Positions 1 to 8,440 of a stretch of DNA of 18,995 nucleotides are shown one piece after another (position 1 is the first letter of the stretch; each line of letters starts with the position of its first letter). The notes beneath the pieces were generated by a model, which saw only the letters and a program-made list of their open reading frames with translations, was not told the origin of the DNA and made no database searches. Made by a program: the position numbers and the translations under genes. The stretch spans positions 1 to 18,995 of the forward strand of contig UZAN01048715.1 in NCBI GenBank assembly GCA_900618425.1. The letters are read 5' to 3'. Source of the DNA: Echinostoma caproni. Lineage: Eukaryota; Platyhelminthes; Trematoda; Plagiorchiida; Echinostomatidae.

Positions 1-417
1 CTTTTGCATTATCCATTTCCTAGTTCGACTGCGAATTGCTGATTTTCGAACAATCGGTTGACATAGACGCTTAACGGTTGTAACAGCAGCCACCATTGTT
101 GTGGTGATGTTAGTAAATTTACTCCAGGATTCCAGGGGATTGCAGTCTACATCAGGGGAGATCCACTGGATTCCATTAGCCAGAGTGTTTAGCCTAACAT
201 AGTCGGTTATGATGCGAAAGTGATCCGAAGAAGTTGTCATTACTGATGCATAGCAGACGTATTCGAACAATAACACAGCATGATCGCTGCGCCCCAACGG
301 AGTTGCGATTGCAATTGATTCGACCATCAATTCTTCATTTGTCAGTGCTAGATCCAAGCATCCAGCTAGACAACAAACATTTGATATTGATGAACGGTTT
401 AATGGTGAAGAACTCAT
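1..417 (-). mobile_element. LINE fragment: C-terminal end of AP-type endonuclease plus linker toward the reverse transcriptase (partial)
   Basis: One frame stays open for 139 codons from an ATG at 417 to the window edge, so the element continues leftward. It reads LDLALTNEE, then GRSDHAVLLFEY with the Ser-Asp-His block (codons 280-288) that ends EEP/AP endonuclease domains of LINE elements. A linker follows with the spacing typical of LINEs (DYVRLN, WISPD, ESWSKF) and a basic stretch (RSRTRKW). In this family the endonuclease nicks target DNA to prime reverse transcription. A TGA lies directly upstream of the ATG, so the N-terminal part of the domain is lost or frameshifted. It is the best-preserved LINE piece in the window because it has no internal stop. 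Family assignment is from remembered motif patterns; the clade is unsure (RTE-like or CR1-like). Confidence 0.72.
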
Positions 418-1874
418 TCATGAGTTGTGTTGCGATCCAAATTTATCATAGAGCAACCATTTTGCTCTGGAGCTATCCCTTTTCCCCTCTCACAAAACGA
501 GTGCAACAATCCATGAACAGGGATGTTATTATTATTATTATTATTGCTACGTTTATGATTTCATTTATATTTGACGTGAAACAAGCTTTCTAAGTGTCCT
601 TAGGTTAACCTCATCAGTGAAAAATTCCCCTATCTAACTCACAATGCCGCAGTGCATGCCCAAAACCGCTGACCACATCCAGTTACCCCATCACCAGCCT
701 CCAACACCTCGTTGTTTATTGTTACTTATTTTATCATGGACGGCTAATCAAGTTCGTCGCACAACCTCCACTCATGAAGGTGTTTTCCTCAACAAAATTA
801 CAAAACCAAATAACTGAATGGATATCGAATTCTGTGGATGCTCTCCTAACAGCTACGCATTCAGTTTTATCACAGGCAGATATGCTCATCAGCGGAGACA
901 TTGCTTCTCAGAATAGCCCACGTGAGAATGTGATCATACAAACACTGATGATAGATGAATTTCGACAGCTGGCCATATTTCAAATCACGTGTTCTCGATA
1001 AATACTGGCCACTTCTAAGCGTGACTTCCGCAACATGCAAACAGAAAATCATTCACCTGTATAACATGTCGAACAGTCATTCGATTTTTCCATTGACCTC
1101 ACTTGAGCACTACTCATACGTGCGATGACCAGGTCATCACATATGCAAACACAAACAGAATTTGACCAGTACAATTGTGATCCATGTGCCGCGTGTTAAC
1201 TGGCGTGGGTGGAAATCCAGTGACCTTGAAATAGAAACATCGGAAGATTTTGCTATCCTCGACCAGGGTCACCGTTTCGCTAGTGAATTACACCAACACG
1301 CCGTAATAAAACTCAGGTGAGATAACTCGAAAGCAGTAACTACTCGATTCCAGACAGATAGAGCGAGAGAGGCAGGAACTCGGAGTAGCATTCTAGGAAA
1401 TCATTGTACTACTGACGTCCGAACTCGAACCAAAATGGATCGAAACCAATCGCTGTGTGGCAACACACGCCATTTGTGCCGAAGTGAGAGCAATTCACCG
1501 CACTCCTTAGAAATGCTGACACCAAATTTTGAACATTGCTTCCCATTGGTACGTTCTGAACAAAAGTGATTGGTCGCTCATCGGCTAATATTGATGAACG
1601 ACGAGAAGTGCATTGGAATAGCAAAGTTTTGGTTTGCATTTAAATGAACATTGAGATCGATTTGATACAGAGCGAAGGAAAAAGGTATACATAAAACTTT
1701 GCTAGGTTGCACCATTACTGGGAATTCATCGATCGAACGAGTGTGTGGGTGGGTGATGGTCGGGATATAACGAATATAACGAAACATACTACTTATTTGG
1801 GCACTTGATCAGACTATTATATCTCATCTATTAATTCTCATCTCAACACTCAACTCTGTCTGCACTATAATATC
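418..1874. other. Stretch with no recognised gene
   Basis: I see no named gene here. Two open frames are longer than their surroundings: 621-1001 (+), 127 codons from just after a TGA to a TAA, and 1409-1639 (-), with a Cys/Phe-rich end. Neither shows a motif I recognise, and neither has clear splice sites or a poly(A) signal. They may be chance or unrecognised repeat remnants. Confidence 0.4.
526..545. repeat. (TTA)n microsatellite
   Basis: About six TTA/ATT triplets in a row. This is a simple repeat; the Ile run in the overlapping + frame is an artefact of it. Confidence 0.85.
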
Positions 1875-2135
1875 CAGTCTCTGTGGTTCGGTACCTACTT
1901 AGTTCCGAGGTACTTTTCAAAGTCCGAGGTTCGAGCCCCGCCACCGCCACCCAACTTTGGTGGTAGGCAGCTTTCTTGTCGTCCCGTTCTATACCACACC
2001 TAAGCTATCGGGACCTTTTATGGTCCGCCACTCCAAGTCCAGGTGCTTAGGTTACCGGTTTCCATCCCTGGACAGCAGGTCCTCGTGACTATGGGGTTTA
2101 TCCCGTCTGATGTTCGTCACACTTCCGTTAAACAT
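1875..2135 (+). mobile_element. tRNA-headed SINE, family A, copy 1
   Basis: The head at about 1880-1950 has a good B box (GAGGTTCGAGCCCC near 1926) but a diverged A-box half. The body at about 1950-2110 matches the reverse complement of 7790-7950: shared blocks include the 'ACTTTGGTGGTAGGCAGCTTT' region, a 'GGTTACCGGTTTC' block, and 'CCTCGTGACT' followed by 'GGGGTTTA'. Two further copies in the window prove it is dispersed. Its 3' end is lost at the junction with the next repeat at about 2135-2141. Confidence 0.7.
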
Positions 2136-2140
2136 TCAGT

Positions 2141-2223
2141 AGCCTCGATGGGATTCGAACCCACGCATGGAGGCCGCCCATGCTTTTGTACAGCGCACAA
2201 TCTAATAGTTGAGCTACAAGGCC
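2141..2223 (-). tRNA. tRNA-like module, diverged (tRNA-derived, probably not a working tRNA)
   Basis: On the - strand it starts GGCCTTG and ends CGAGGCT, which pair over 7 bp with two wobbles. The B box GGTTCGAATCC is intact. The A-box region TAGCTCAACTATTAG has lost the GG of the D loop. The anticodon loop reads GTACAAA as in the array modules, but the stem is shifted and imperfect. No T-run terminator follows within 15 bases. Confidence 0.45.
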
Positions 2224-2442
2224 ACACCGACAGAGCACTGATCTTTTTACACTCGAAATACCCATCCAAATTACAGAGGCATATGGCATCCACCAGTTAG
2301 TAGCATGTAAGCTGACTGCCCCGACAGGTTTTCCTCAGAATTCACCGGACTCCATCGAATGAGCTTCTAAGGCAAGATTAATTTTTCACAATCGTCATAC
2401 AAACTTCAAATAGGCCAAACAACTATTCGAACAATATTTGTT
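2141..2442 (-). mobile_element. Single diverged copy of the tRNA-derived repeat that builds the 11-15 kb array
   Basis: Read on the - strand, the element runs: a block (2382-2437, called L here), a spacer with an inverted repeat (about 2280-2380, called M), a leader ending GATCAGTGCT...GGTGTGGCC, then a tRNA-like module at 2141-2223. M, leader and tRNA module match 12230-12604 and 15000-15143 in order. L is also found in the array, but there in the opposite orientation relative to the tRNA module. The copy is clearly more diverged than the array copies, so it is probably older and closer to the dispersed parent form. Confidence 0.72.
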
Positions 2443-2513
2443 TCATTTATTTCATGTAAAAACCCGAAAAACAAGCTCATTAGTTATGATACTTTCCTAG
2501 TATGGAGAAACAA

Positions 2514-2692
2514 ACACGATGGTGGTCCGGTGGCAACGTCACCAGATTATCACCTCACCTCAGACGACATGGGTTCGAATCTTACCTTTAACTTTCCCCA
2601 TTGTGTGTTGTATGACATCAATTCTATTGCCCCCCCCCCGGCTGCCCTCTTGCAGAAGTAAAAGTGAAAAAAAACAAGAGGTTGAAAGAATC
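2514..2692 (+). mobile_element. Probable tRNA-headed SINE, separate family (single copy in window)
   Basis: The head has an A-box-like TGGTCCGGTGGCAACG at about 2523 and a good B box (GGGTTCGAATCTT at about 2571), spaced as in a tRNA promoter. A short body follows with a C10 run near 2631-2640, then an A-rich tail with an A8 run at about 2668-2676. There is no second copy here to align, so the boundaries are approximate. Confidence 0.45.
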
Positions 2693-2810
2693 AGAGGGGG
2701 GTGATCGAGCGGGTTCATTTGCGTCCACTAGTGTGCTCCGCTGGGTCTTGGAGTTTTTTGAGATTCGAACACAGTCACAGTCATCTATAGCATTATTGGT
2801 AGATATATGC

Positions 2811-2837
2811 CACGTGATCTGGCTCGATAATCACGTG
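2811..2837. repeat. Perfect 8-bp inverted repeat with paired CACGTG sites
   Basis: CACGTGAT at 2811-2818 and ATCACGTG at 2830-2837 are exact inverted repeats around an 11-base loop. Each arm contains an E-box (CACGTG). No gene start is recognisable nearby, so a regulatory role is only possible. Confidence 0.5.
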
Positions 2838-3196
2838 ACTTAACTGAGCTTGGGTTATTGGTCACCGAACAATGAATGGTCGTAATTGTGATAAACAGTT
2901 TTTGACAAAAAAAATAAACGGATACATATTCGTATAAACACGGATTATGTGGACCTGGATCTGCCACCGAGATAAATTATAAACAATGCTATTCCCGAAA
3001 CACCTCATTCATCATTGAGTTCTACGCTGCCGTGTGATTTTGGCATTCAGTTCCCCTGCAACTTACTCGATTCACCGGGGTCGTGTTTATTCGTACTACA
3101 CCTGACCCGCGACTGGGCTGGTGTGCGATTCATCAATCCCAATCCCGGGGAGCTTAGAATCTCGATCGTGGTAGATGCCCCGTGTAACGATGCAGT

Positions 3197-3400
3197 TCAT
3201 CTGTGACTATGATCTTGGGGTCTCCAGTCAGGGAGCCTAATGGGACCTAGTCTCCTGGGTAGGGTTTTCATACCCCCATACCAGATCTTAGTTTGACCTC
3301 CCTTGATCTTTTTACAACCGCTACATGCCTTGGCAAACATAACTCGCCGTTGGTGACATACGTAACCATTTCGATGAGTCTTCAAGACAACCTATCTCTC
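3197..3400 (-). mobile_element. LINE fragment: C-terminal region downstream of the reverse transcriptase
   Basis: The - strand frame 3385-3197 reads FAKACSGCKKIKGGQ, then a Trp-rich GGMK block, then IRLPDWRPQD. This is the order of the conserved tail of trematode LINE ORF2 proteins (GWKK-RGGQ, TW-RGMK, RLPGWGPRD). Just upstream, another frame gives KWLRMS, matching the expected WLGHVLRM tail one frame away, so at least one frameshift exists. It corresponds to about 6741-6950 of the longer copy on the same strand. It is a dead remnant. Confidence 0.62.
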
Positions 3401-3549
3401 GAGATGCGAATGAACATTCACAGCGGTTTAAATTTTCTGAATCCGACCATAAGAAATAATCTTGCAAAGTGCTCCGCTATTCCCAGGTAAGGCACAATAT
3501 ATGTGTTCTGACCACCCGCGATTCAATCCCGAGATGTGAACATATTCAT

Positions 3550-3625
3550 TTCTGCCTGTTTCAAAGCCGCTTGACTATTTGTTTACAAAAATCATTTCAT
3601 CTCCAGCCGAGGTGATATGTAAATA
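3550..3625 (-). repeat. Diverged repeat related to 9620-9690 (hammerhead-core-like family, decayed copy)
   Basis: The - strand sequence TCACCTCGGCTGGAGATGAAA followed by GTAAACAAAT matches the reverse complement of 9640-9680. The CTGATGA core half is missing here. It still carries GTA where the other copy has GCA, just downstream of the GAAA. Confidence 0.5.
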
Positions 3626-3695
3626 CCACTGGTTTATGAGCAGTAATCACGAGAAACCGAACACAGCATAAACCGACGAGTTTTATCCACGGTTC

Positions 3696-3860
3696 ACATG
3701 TCATCAACATCATCGTACAAGGAAATACAGCGAGGCGAACTTCACTGATCGCTGCCAAACTCGTAATGCATAAAAGGTTAGTGGTAAAATTCAACGTGGA
3801 CAGGGATTGGACCTAATTTGATCGAGGGAGAAGAAGGTGAATCTCTGTGGTCAACACACA
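3696..3860. repeat. Dispersed repeat, copy 1 (pairs with 6497-6659)
   Basis: About 155 bases are nearly identical to 6497-6659, from the GAGGCGAACTTCACTGATCG block through GATCGAGGGAGAAGAAGGTG and into the CA-rich end. Orientation is the same. Open - strand frames starting MNFTTNLL in both copies are a by-product. Part of it (about 3705-3740) recurs inverted at 3888-3920. Confidence 0.8.
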
Positions 3861-3870
3861 CACACACAAA
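3853..3870. repeat. Short (CA)n tract
   Basis: Simple CA repeat at the end of the dispersed repeat. Confidence 0.8.
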
Positions 3871-3950
3871 CAGCTGGGCATACGCCTCACTCGCTGTATC
3901 TCACTGTACGATGATGCTCATCTCCCGTGTTACGTATTCAGTTGGAGTAA

Positions 3951-4145
3951 TCATTTACTAATTCCTGATGCAGTTGCTACTTCCATTTCACTACCTATAG
4001 TTGCCCACCAATTCTCGCGGTCATGCTTGAGGCTTTTCGTGGAGCTGACATTGTATAAGCCACTTACCCGAGCGATCGGGATTTCAGCCAATTCCTGACC
4101 GTCTAGTTTTTTTTCGAGCGAAGCAGGTACAGACTTTAAGTACAT
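3951..4145 (-). mobile_element. LINE fragment: linker between endonuclease and reverse transcriptase
   Basis: A 64-codon open frame on the - strand contains KHDRENWWATIGSEMEVATASG. The spacing DRE-x-WW, then ME about seven residues on, then A-x-x-G is a recurrent feature of the linker in LINE ORF2 proteins of this type. It would follow directly on the basic stretch seen at the low end of 1-417, so these may be the same family. No catalytic residues are present. The assignment rests on motif memory only. Confidence 0.5.
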
Positions 4146-4489
4146 TCTACATCATACACAATTTGTTTCTCTTTTTCTCCATCTCATATTCCCTCTCTCT
4201 GTACATCTTCGGGACCTCCAGATGATCCTGCCTCAGATAAATATCATACACACCTATTCTTTCGCGTCCCATGTTGACTAAAGTCCAAATCTAACCGAAT
4301 ACGTCTCCATTAGTTGAGACTGTTCTTCGTCCTCGATGCGCTTTCGAACTAACCACAGTTTAATGTGTGTATGTGTATAGGACATTAGGCATTTTCAGCT
4401 TGTACCCTCGAAATCCTAGTCATCTGTGTATGTTGTGTCCGAGGGACTCGCATTCAAGGATCTGAGTCCACCGTCCGATTGACGTTCCC

Positions 4490-4740
4490 ATGAAACCATA
4501 CTGCGAGGTTTCACCTATGCCTCTCTCGCGGGACACTCATGCTGCGGCTGCCAGTCTTTCTGGTGTTGGCATGGTTCTCAGTGAGAGAGCTGAAGCCACA
4601 CACCCTTCGATTGGATCCCAGTCTACAGTCGATTGTGCGCACAGAGATTAAGAAGATTTCGTAAACGTACCTAGCCGTTACTCCGAAAAACGCAACTTGT
4701 TGATCGTCTCAGCATGCACACACCCACGAACTATGGCCCC
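4490..4740 (+). mobile_element. LINE fragment: frameshifted AP-type endonuclease domain
   Basis: Three pieces of one domain appear in order but in different frames. SLSGVGMVLSERAEA is at 4553-4597. FDWIPVYSRLCAQRL, from 4606, is in another frame. LLIVSACTHP near 4700 is back near the first frame and stands where LINE endonucleases have a SAYAP-like strand. There are at least two frameshifts and stops follow, so it is non-functional. It is on the opposite strand to the neighbouring LINE pieces, so it came from a separate insertion or was inverted. Confidence 0.62.
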
Positions 4741-4903
4741 CATACAACCAGAGATATTTCCTAACAAAAAACCCCTTGTCGTGTTCACTTATCCCCGAGT
4801 CCATGCGTTCAAACAAAATTCAGACGAACAAGAGACAAGTTTTCGTGTTTTCACTGGTCAGCAGTAGTGGTAGTAGTATACAAAATACGAAATAAGTACA
4901 TCA

Positions 4904-4948
4904 AAATAATAATAATAATAATAATATAATAATAATAATAATAATAAC
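4904..4948. repeat. (AAT)n microsatellite
   Basis: About 15 AAT units with one interruption (ATAATATAAT). A Tyr/Ile run in the - frame is an artefact. An ambiguous base sits nearby at 5013. Confidence 0.9.
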
Positions 4949-5342
4949 AATGGTGGAAATAATAGCGAATCATCATCCTATAGCAAAAAAATAACATCAA
5001 CACCACAATAAANTAAAACAGAAAAGTTGAAACCAAGGCAATGTGCAAATGGTCCGCGAAACGGAGAATGCTTTACACCTCACACGGACGATAATGCGGT
5101 ATGAAATGAAGTGAACTGAGAAGAGGGTGGGTGGATGGGTGGGTAGTTTTTTCAGTGGAATTCTAAGACACGGATTGTCGAATCACCTTGGTTACCTGAG
5201 ATGCGTGAATGATGAAAGTTTGCATGGGTTTGAGTTTTCGAAAAAAAAACTGGTTGAGCCACCATGTAGTGTGTGTGTTTTGTTTTCTCGAAAGTGAGAT
5301 TGGGCTTGAAAAAAATTCTATGAAAGTTATACAGCAAATGGA

Positions 5343-5348
5343 TTTATT
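5343..5348 (-). terminator. Poly(A) signal AATAAA for the exon at 5531-6396
   Basis: A canonical AATAAA on the - strand, 183 bases after the TGA at 5531-5533, or about 29 bases after the alternative TAA at 5377-5379 if the mini-intron is removed. It is in the right place and orientation to end this transcript. Confidence 0.5.
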
Positions 5349-5359
5349 ACAATGCGGAT

Positions 5360-5376
5360 CGAGAGAGAGAGAGAGA
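5360..5376. repeat. Short (GA)n tract
   Basis: A simple GA repeat inside the predicted 3' untranslated region. Confidence 0.8.
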
Positions 5377-5534
5377 TTAGGAGCTAGATGGGAAGAGATT
5401 GTTCGAGATCGGAAACGCTTTTGGGCGAGGCAAAAAAGTGTTGGTGAGACCTGGAGAGTTCCGCCATGGGGAGGTTGCGGAACGGGATAACCGGGGACTG
5501 GGGCAGAGGGGGGGGAGGGGTGGATTGTTTTCAC
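5377..5534 (-). other. Possible 37-base mini-intron (5498-5534) and alternative C-terminal exon (5377-5497)
   Basis: The stop codon overlaps a GT: the sequence reads ATCCG|GTGAAAA, and a pyrimidine run ending CTCTGCCCCAG closes 37 bases later at 5498. Removing it skips the TGA and keeps a frame open for about 39 more codons (RSATSPWRNSPGL, then FLPRPKAFPISNN) to a TAA at 5377-5379, just before the AATAAA. The added residues have the same Ser/Pro/Asn-rich character as the exon. Very short introns are known in flatworms. Whether it is used cannot be told from sequence. Confidence 0.35.
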
Positions 5535-6396
5535 CGGATACCAAATCTCAGAAATCTCGAAGGCAATTCAGAATATTCGGATGTCAGTGCGGAATTGTCT
5601 GGACAGCACAGATCTGGGGCAAGGCCACCATTGGAATGCAGACCGGAATCGGTTGAATTATGTCCAAAAGGAGGCTGGTGATGAGCTGAGAAAAATCGAT
5701 TACCCGCGTGTAACGAGCCCGACTCGTTACGCGTATTCTCCATAGTGCCTAGACCAAATGAACTCTCAGAAGGTTGGAAACTGGGCTGTGTTTGGATGGA
5801 ATGCATATTGGGATTGGTTGTTTCCAGTGGATCGAATCGACTCGCCGACGGATCATTCGCATTGTTATCTTGGAACCAAGACATTCCGAACCGGCTGGAT
5901 GTACCCGTGTTTGAGGGCTTCTGTGGTGATGCATAAGATCCGGCAATAGAGCCGAATCGGGATGAGCAGTCAGGATAACGATGATGTGTGGAGGTCACGT
6001 CGAAATCAGACTGTTTTTCCGGTGTGAATAGGTTAATTTTCACCTCTATGGAGTCTGTGGGCTTTAACGAATCTTGCATAACCCCAGGTATATTAAATCC
6101 AACGTGACCATCGCGGAATCCTTCCACGAAGATACCCGGAAACTCCAATTGTTGGGTCGTGGCTGCAGTTCGCGGTGTCTCCCGCCGTAGTCGGCCAAGA
6201 GGTGGCCTGGTACGGTCTCGTTTACGCGACTGATTGGAGCAGAGATCCCTGGAACTGAACACACTTGCTTCATCCAGTTCGAAAATCGTATCTAATTCGG
6301 TTCCATGGTTTGGCGCACTATCCGCATCGGAGCTTTCTTCTGTATCGCTGTTACCGTATCTAGATGAAGTACCGGGATTCATGGCATATGGAGTAC
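5531..6396 (-). CDS. Terminal exon of a host gene: Ser/Asn-rich, low-complexity protein of unknown function
   Basis: This is the longest open frame in the window (283 codons from ATG 6382; 287 complete codons from a 3' splice site at 6396) and it does not overlap repeats. Seen: an acidic Ser-rich start (SDTEESSDADS, residues 13-23, likely CK2-type sites); a basic cluster SRKRDRTRPPLGRLRRETPR (52-71) that could act as a nuclear localisation signal; a more ordered segment with LEFPGIF and VGFNIPGVM (79-102); then a Ser/Asn/Pro-rich tail. SRF or SRY recurs at residues 7-9, 141-143, 163-165, 181-183 and 275-277. No membrane segment, signal peptide or enzyme motif is seen. Upstream exons were not found; the region beyond 6400 is intron-like and holds repeats. 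The ATG is probably internal, because the frame continues upstream (TPYA) to the splice site. The basic cluster followed by SSRFGMSWF weakly recalls 4E-T-type eIF4E-binding proteins; I do not assign that. Confidence 0.68.
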
Positions 6397-6425
6397 CTGG
6401 AGCAATGAAACAAGAGAGAAAAAAG
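6397..6425 (-). other. 3' splice site (polypyrimidine tract plus CAG)
   Basis: On the - strand a T/C-rich run (CTTTTTTCTCTCTTGTTTC) leads to GCTCCAG just before the open frame. A TAA in the same frame at 6434-6436 closes the frame upstream, so the exon edge most likely lies at 6396/6397. Confidence 0.6.
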
Positions 6426-6496
6426 AACCGACATTAAACACGTTGCGGGTAATCATGATAGGACGGTTTATAACGGAGTTTGTTTTGCACAGTTTC

Positions 6497-6659
6497 ATCA
6501 TCACTATCATCATACAGTGAAATACATTGAGGCGAACTTCACTGATCGCTGCCAAACTCGTAATGTATAAAAGGTTAGTGGTAAAATTCAACGTGGACAG
6601 GGATTGGACCTAATTTGATCGAGGGAGAAGAAGGTGAATCTCTATGGTCAACACACACA
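6497..6659. repeat. Dispersed repeat, copy 2 (pairs with 3696-3860)
   Basis: Same orientation and near-identical to copy 1 over about 155 bases. It lies in the presumed intron upstream of the 5531-6396 exon. Confidence 0.8.
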
Positions 6660-6740
6660 GAGTGCACAATCGAACTCTGTATGAATACCGTTTCAAGCGT
6701 TCTAGCCTGTTAAGAAACGACAACAAGAACGCCACTGCTG

Positions 6741-7448
6741 TCAGTTCGCCGTCATATCCTTAAATGTCTCCGACCAACCAGTTGTGGAGTCTTTCCAACC
6801 TCTAGCTGGAAGGGGAGAGACACTTACTCTACCTAATGGCTCTGTGCATTTCTTCATACCTCGTCTCCACGTCATCTGTTGACTTCTGCACGTGGTTCCC
6901 TCCAGTTTGGAGCGACTACAGTGAATAAAGCGCAGTGCGNGCGACAGATGGCAGCTAGGCATACGCAATAAGTGCCCTAGCCAGCGAAGCCTAGTAATCT
7001 GAATTCGGTGTGCTAACAGATTTATCCCTGGTAAATTCTCAAATACACGACGACTTACGTCCAAATTACTAACCCCGTTCGCTCCATCCCACATGGGGTA
7101 AACCATGGAAACACCAATAATCGAAAACTTCTAGTCGACGGATATCTTCCACTCTCAAATTCAAGGTCTCATAACGATAAAGCAGAACTAAACGAAAGCT
7201 AGTACAATGTACAAGGCCTTTTAACTTCAATGAAACGTCGCGTCTGTGCCAAAAAGTTGTTTCAATCCTGCGTATACCGCTCGAGGTTTGGAACTGCAAG
7301 CGGTTACCTCTTTTGCTGCACTACCTTCATTGGTCACGCAGCTACCTAAGTAGGAAAAACAATACACCCCGGCCATTTTGGTTTGCACAGTTTCGGTTAC
7401 GGTGAGTGATATTTTTGCGAATTTCAGACATCTGAATTTCGGAATCAT
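6741..7448 (-). mobile_element. LINE fragment: end of reverse transcriptase and C-terminal domain, frameshifted
   Basis: Three overlapping - strand frames join into one protein region. 7448-7227 holds CFSYLGSCVTNEGS, the thumb-proximal YLGS motif. 7299-7069 holds WHRRDVSLKLKG, VLLYRYETLNLRVEDIRRLE and VFD. 7106-6741 holds GVSNLDVSRRVF, RLRWLGHLLRM, then MTWRRGMK and ARGWKD, ending in TGA at 6741. The order matches LINE ORF2 C-terminal regions common in trematodes. At least two frameshifts (near 7255 and 7090) and an ambiguous base at 6940 break it. The catalytic palm is absent, so it is a 5'-truncated copy, as LINE insertions usually are. Confidence 0.8.
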
Positions 7449-7770
7449 CGAATGTTTGTCGGGATAAGTTGTCCTGCATGCGTATTCAATAAATTAAAGC
7501 TATCAAGTAGTATCAAAGTTTGTATTTATTCTTATTCGATGATCAACTTACTCACTTCATCAAAGTTTGTCTAGGATACTTGGTTCTTCAAGCCCCTCGA
7601 ATGACCTTCTCTACACATACGAACTCATCGAGTGGGACAGTGAACAGACAGTGCCCGATTAAGAGCGTTTTTTGGAAGGTATTTTTTCCTTTGCCGTTGC
7701 ATCGATCGTCGCGCAGGATAATCGGGACCGCGCCACTCGATCGTGGTGGGTAGTGACAAGTGGTCTACTG
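7449..7770. other. Stretch with no recognised gene
   Basis: Nothing I can name. It separates the truncated LINE from the SINE tail. Confidence 0.4.
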
Positions 7771-8035
7771 CTTTGTTTTTTTTTATTACACACTTTGGTG
7801 TGATGAACAGCAGACGGGGTAAACCCCAGAGTCACGAGGATCTGCTGTTCAGTGATAGAAACCGGTAACTGGCGAACCACACAAGACCCCGATAGGTTAG
7901 GCGTGGTATTGAACGAGACGACAACAAAGCTGCCTATCACCAAAGTTGAATGGCGATAACGGGGCTTGAACCTCGGACCATAGGGTCTAAAGCATGCCTG
8001 TGACAGCGACTAAACCACTAAGCCACCATCACACA
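7771..8035 (-). mobile_element. tRNA-headed SINE, family A, copy 2 (near full length)
   Basis: Read on the - strand it begins GTGATGGTGGCTTAGTGG, with an A-box-like TGGCTTAGTGG, and a B box GAGGTTCAAGCCCC near 7962-7974. GTGATGG at the 5' end can pair with TTATCGC after the B box as a 7-bp acceptor-like stem. The body matches 1950-2110 and the reverse complement of 9363-9530. It ends in AATAAAAAAAAAACAAAG, an A-rich tail as in LINE-mobilised SINEs. It is the best reference copy of this family in the window. I found no clear target-site duplication. Confidence 0.78.
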
Positions 8036-8261
8036 CTTAGACATGTCAAACTTTTTCAATTCCCGTCCTTTAAACTTGACGTTCACGCACCGCTCACAGG
8101 TCATTCAATCAACCATATGCTTTGTTTAATTATTTGTCTTCCACGGTCCACCCTCAAACGCTTACTCTCTCTCTCTCCGTCCATTCTTCTCACCAATTGC
8201 CACTCGAAACATGTAGCTCCTACCCAGGGGTTTATGCATTCGTATTAGTCGGATAGGCTTC

Positions 8262-8440
8262 CTTCATAGCCGTTGGATCAGGTAGTAGATTTCGTCCTCC
8301 CATTCAGTCTTCGCATGACGTATGTCAGGGCTTCTCTATCTCAGTTGCCATCAACTCGACTCATCCCGCTTCTCGACCGATTTTCCCGAGATATGGCAGC
8401 TGCTGCTGTTGCATGTTTCAGCTTCGTGGAGCCACAGGTG
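8262..8440 (+). other. Candidate orphan exon (weak)
   Basis: A CTTCCTTCATAG acceptor-like site near 8261 and a strong donor-like CCACAG|GTGAGA near 8440 bracket about 180 bases that stay open in more than one frame. No motif, start or stop links it to a gene. It may be chance or part of an unrecognised repeat. Confidence 0.2.

Noticed and set aside
886..960. CTGATGA strings (886-892 on -, near 945 on +) and similar ones at 611 and 16447 as hammerhead cores
   Set aside because: No GAAA at the right distance after a hairpin; single 7-base matches are expected by chance.
3015..3206. 63-codon + frame as a gene
   Set aside because: Begins at TTG, has no motif, and lies beside a LINE remnant on the other strand.
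4851..5048. Tyr/Ile-rich open frame on the - strand
   Set aside because: It is produced by the (AAT)n microsatellite and spans an ambiguous base.
5163..5534. 123-codon - strand frame just after the exon's stop
   Set aside because: It starts at a GTG overlapping the stop, reads through a C-rich tract and runs past the AATAAA; better explained as 3' untranslated sequence, or in part by the mini-intron model in a different frame.
5745..6273. Short frames on both strands overlapping the 283-codon exon
   Set aside because: Shadows of the long frame; none has a signal of its own.
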